A program made the position numbers and the translations under genes. The notes beneath the pieces were generated by a model, which was not told the DNA's origin, searched no databases, and saw nothing but the letters and a program-made list of their open reading frames with translations. From contig CAJQOV010000028.1 of assembly GCA_905480065.1 (NCBI GenBank), forward strand, positions 1-6,779: DNA of 6,779 bases, given 5' to 3'. Below, piece after piece: positions 5,886-6,779 of the stretch. The number at the start of each line of letters is the position of its first letter. Position 1 is the first letter of the stretch. The DNA is from an uncultured Gammaproteobacteria bacterium. GTDB taxonomy: Bacteria > Pseudomonadota > Gammaproteobacteria > UBA9214.

Positions 5886-6779
5886 TCAGGCGCCAATACG
5901 GACCGGGATACGTTGCTGTCCGAAGCTGCCAGCCTGGCTGCCGAAGCGGCCGGCAATGGCCCTACCGCAAGCGCTGCAGCGGCCGTCCCCGGTGAGGTGG
6001 TATTCCAGGATACGGTGCCAGTCACGCACTACCAGCGGCGTACTGCAGTCCGGACAGAACGTGGTGCCCCCTTCATGGTCATGCACATTGCCGGTGTACA
6101 CATAGTGAATGCCTTCCGCCAGCGCGATATGCCGTGCGCGTGTCAGAGTCGCTGCCGGCGTAGGCCCGGCTTCCAGCAACCGGTAGTCCGGGTGAAATGC
6201 AGTGAAATGCAACGGCACATCCTGACCGAGTTCGGTCACGATCCACTTGCTCATGCGTTCGACCTCGTCATCCGAGTCGTTGTAGCCGGGAATCAGCAGC
6301 GTGGTGATTTCCGTCCACACCTGTGTCTCGTGGCGCAGATACACCAGCGTATCCAGTACCGGCTGCAGGTGTGACCCGGTCAGCTTGTAGTAGAACTCAT
6401 CGGTAAACGCCTTGAGATCCACATTCGCCGCATCCATCACCGCATAAAACTCGTGGCGCGGTTCCGGATGGATATAACCGGCGGTCACGGCAACGGTATG
6501 GATACCGCGCTCATGACAGGCGTTGGCAGTGTCGATGGCATACTCGGCAAATATCACCGGATCGTTGTAGGTGAACGCGACACTGGTGCAGTGCGCAGTC
6601 TCCGCGGCCAGTGCAATGGCCCCTGGACTGGCCTGGTCCATCAGGCGATCCATATCCTGCGACTTGCTGATGTCCCAGTTCTGGCAGAATTTACACGCCA
6701 GGTTGCAACCCGCGGTACCAAAGGAAAGCACCGGGGAGCCAGGATAAAAATGATTGAGCGGCTTCTTCTCGATCGGATC
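5886..6779 (-). CDS. AmmeMemoRadiSam-type radical SAM enzyme, N-terminus beyond window
   Basis: Member of the radical SAM superfamily, which cleaves S-adenosylmethionine at a 4Fe-4S cluster to make a 5'-deoxyadenosyl radical. The reaction of this subgroup is not established; older annotations often call it a pyruvate formate-lyase activating enzyme. The visible 297 residues begin DPIEKKPLNHFYPGSPVLSF and the frame stays open to the window edge, so the start lies outside; the GTG at 6731 is internal. The cluster motif CNLACKFC (Cys25, Cys29, Cys32) is followed by QNWDIS. FTYNDPVIFAEY (about 69-80), VTAGYI, NVDLKAF and the loop IPGYND are typical of this family. The C-terminus has two Cys-x2-Cys pairs (242/245 and 268/271) in FCPDC and CSACGRAIAGRFG, probably binding a metal, then a 17-residue tail. 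The partner MEMO1-like and AMMECR1-like genes are not in the window and may lie upstream, beyond 6779. Confidence 0.93.
   Translation of the reverse strand, partial: DPIEKKPLNHFYPGSPVLSFGTAGCNLACKFCQNWDISKSQDMDRLMDQASPGAIALAAETAHCTSVAFTYNDPVIFAEYAIDTANACHERGIHTVAVTAGYIHPEPRHEFYAVMDAANVDLKAFTDEFYYKLTGSHLQPVLDTLVYLRHETQVWTEITTLLIPGYNDSDDEVERMSKWIVTELGQDVPLHFTAFHPDYRLLEAGPTPAATLTRARHIALAEGIHYVYTGNVHDHEGGTTFCPDCSTPLVVRDWHRILEYHLTGDGRCSACGRAIAGRFGSQAGSFGQQRIPVRIGA

Overview
The window reads as a chromosomal housekeeping segment from a GC-rich proteobacterium, most likely a gammaproteobacterium. The evidence is the arrangement of guaB running into guaA with xseA divergent from guaB, as in E. coli, and proteins that align closely with the E. 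coli versions at their diagnostic motifs. The radical SAM gene of the AmmeMemoRadiSam type is absent from E. coli and hints at an environmental lineage; this is an inference, and no genus can be named from the sequence alone.

Layout. Minus strand, 1-1577: guaA (GMP synthase), complete except for the last base of its final codon and the stop. 1578-1805: a 228-base gap inside the presumed guaBA transcript, filled with short palindromic repeats. Minus strand, 1806-3266: guaB (IMP dehydrogenase). 3267-3417: the divergent control region, with a good sigma70-type promoter for guaB and two inverted repeats around it. Plus strand, 3418-4791: xseA (exonuclease VII large subunit). 4792-4971: a gap holding another copy of the same palindromic repeat. 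Plus strand, 4972-5808: a secreted M23 (LytM-type) zinc metallopeptidase. 5809-5885: a convergent gap with a possible stem-loop. Minus strand, 5886-6779: the C-terminal majority of an AmmeMemoRadiSam-type radical SAM enzyme, whose start lies beyond the window. No stretch over 300 bases lacks a gene.

How the parts work together. GuaB converts IMP to XMP and GuaA converts XMP to GMP, so the minus-strand pair is the guanine branch of purine synthesis, probably made from one promoter just upstream of guaB. XseA is the catalytic subunit of a single-strand DNA nuclease; its partner XseB is not here. The M23 protein probably trims or remodels peptidoglycan outside the inner membrane. The radical SAM protein belongs to a family of unknown reaction.

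I found no mobile element, CRISPR array, tRNA or rRNA, and no convincing new multi-gene system. The points most worth a second look are the radical SAM gene, the repeat family in the intergenic gaps, a four-codon leader frame overlapping the guaA start, and the palindromes at the guaB promoter.
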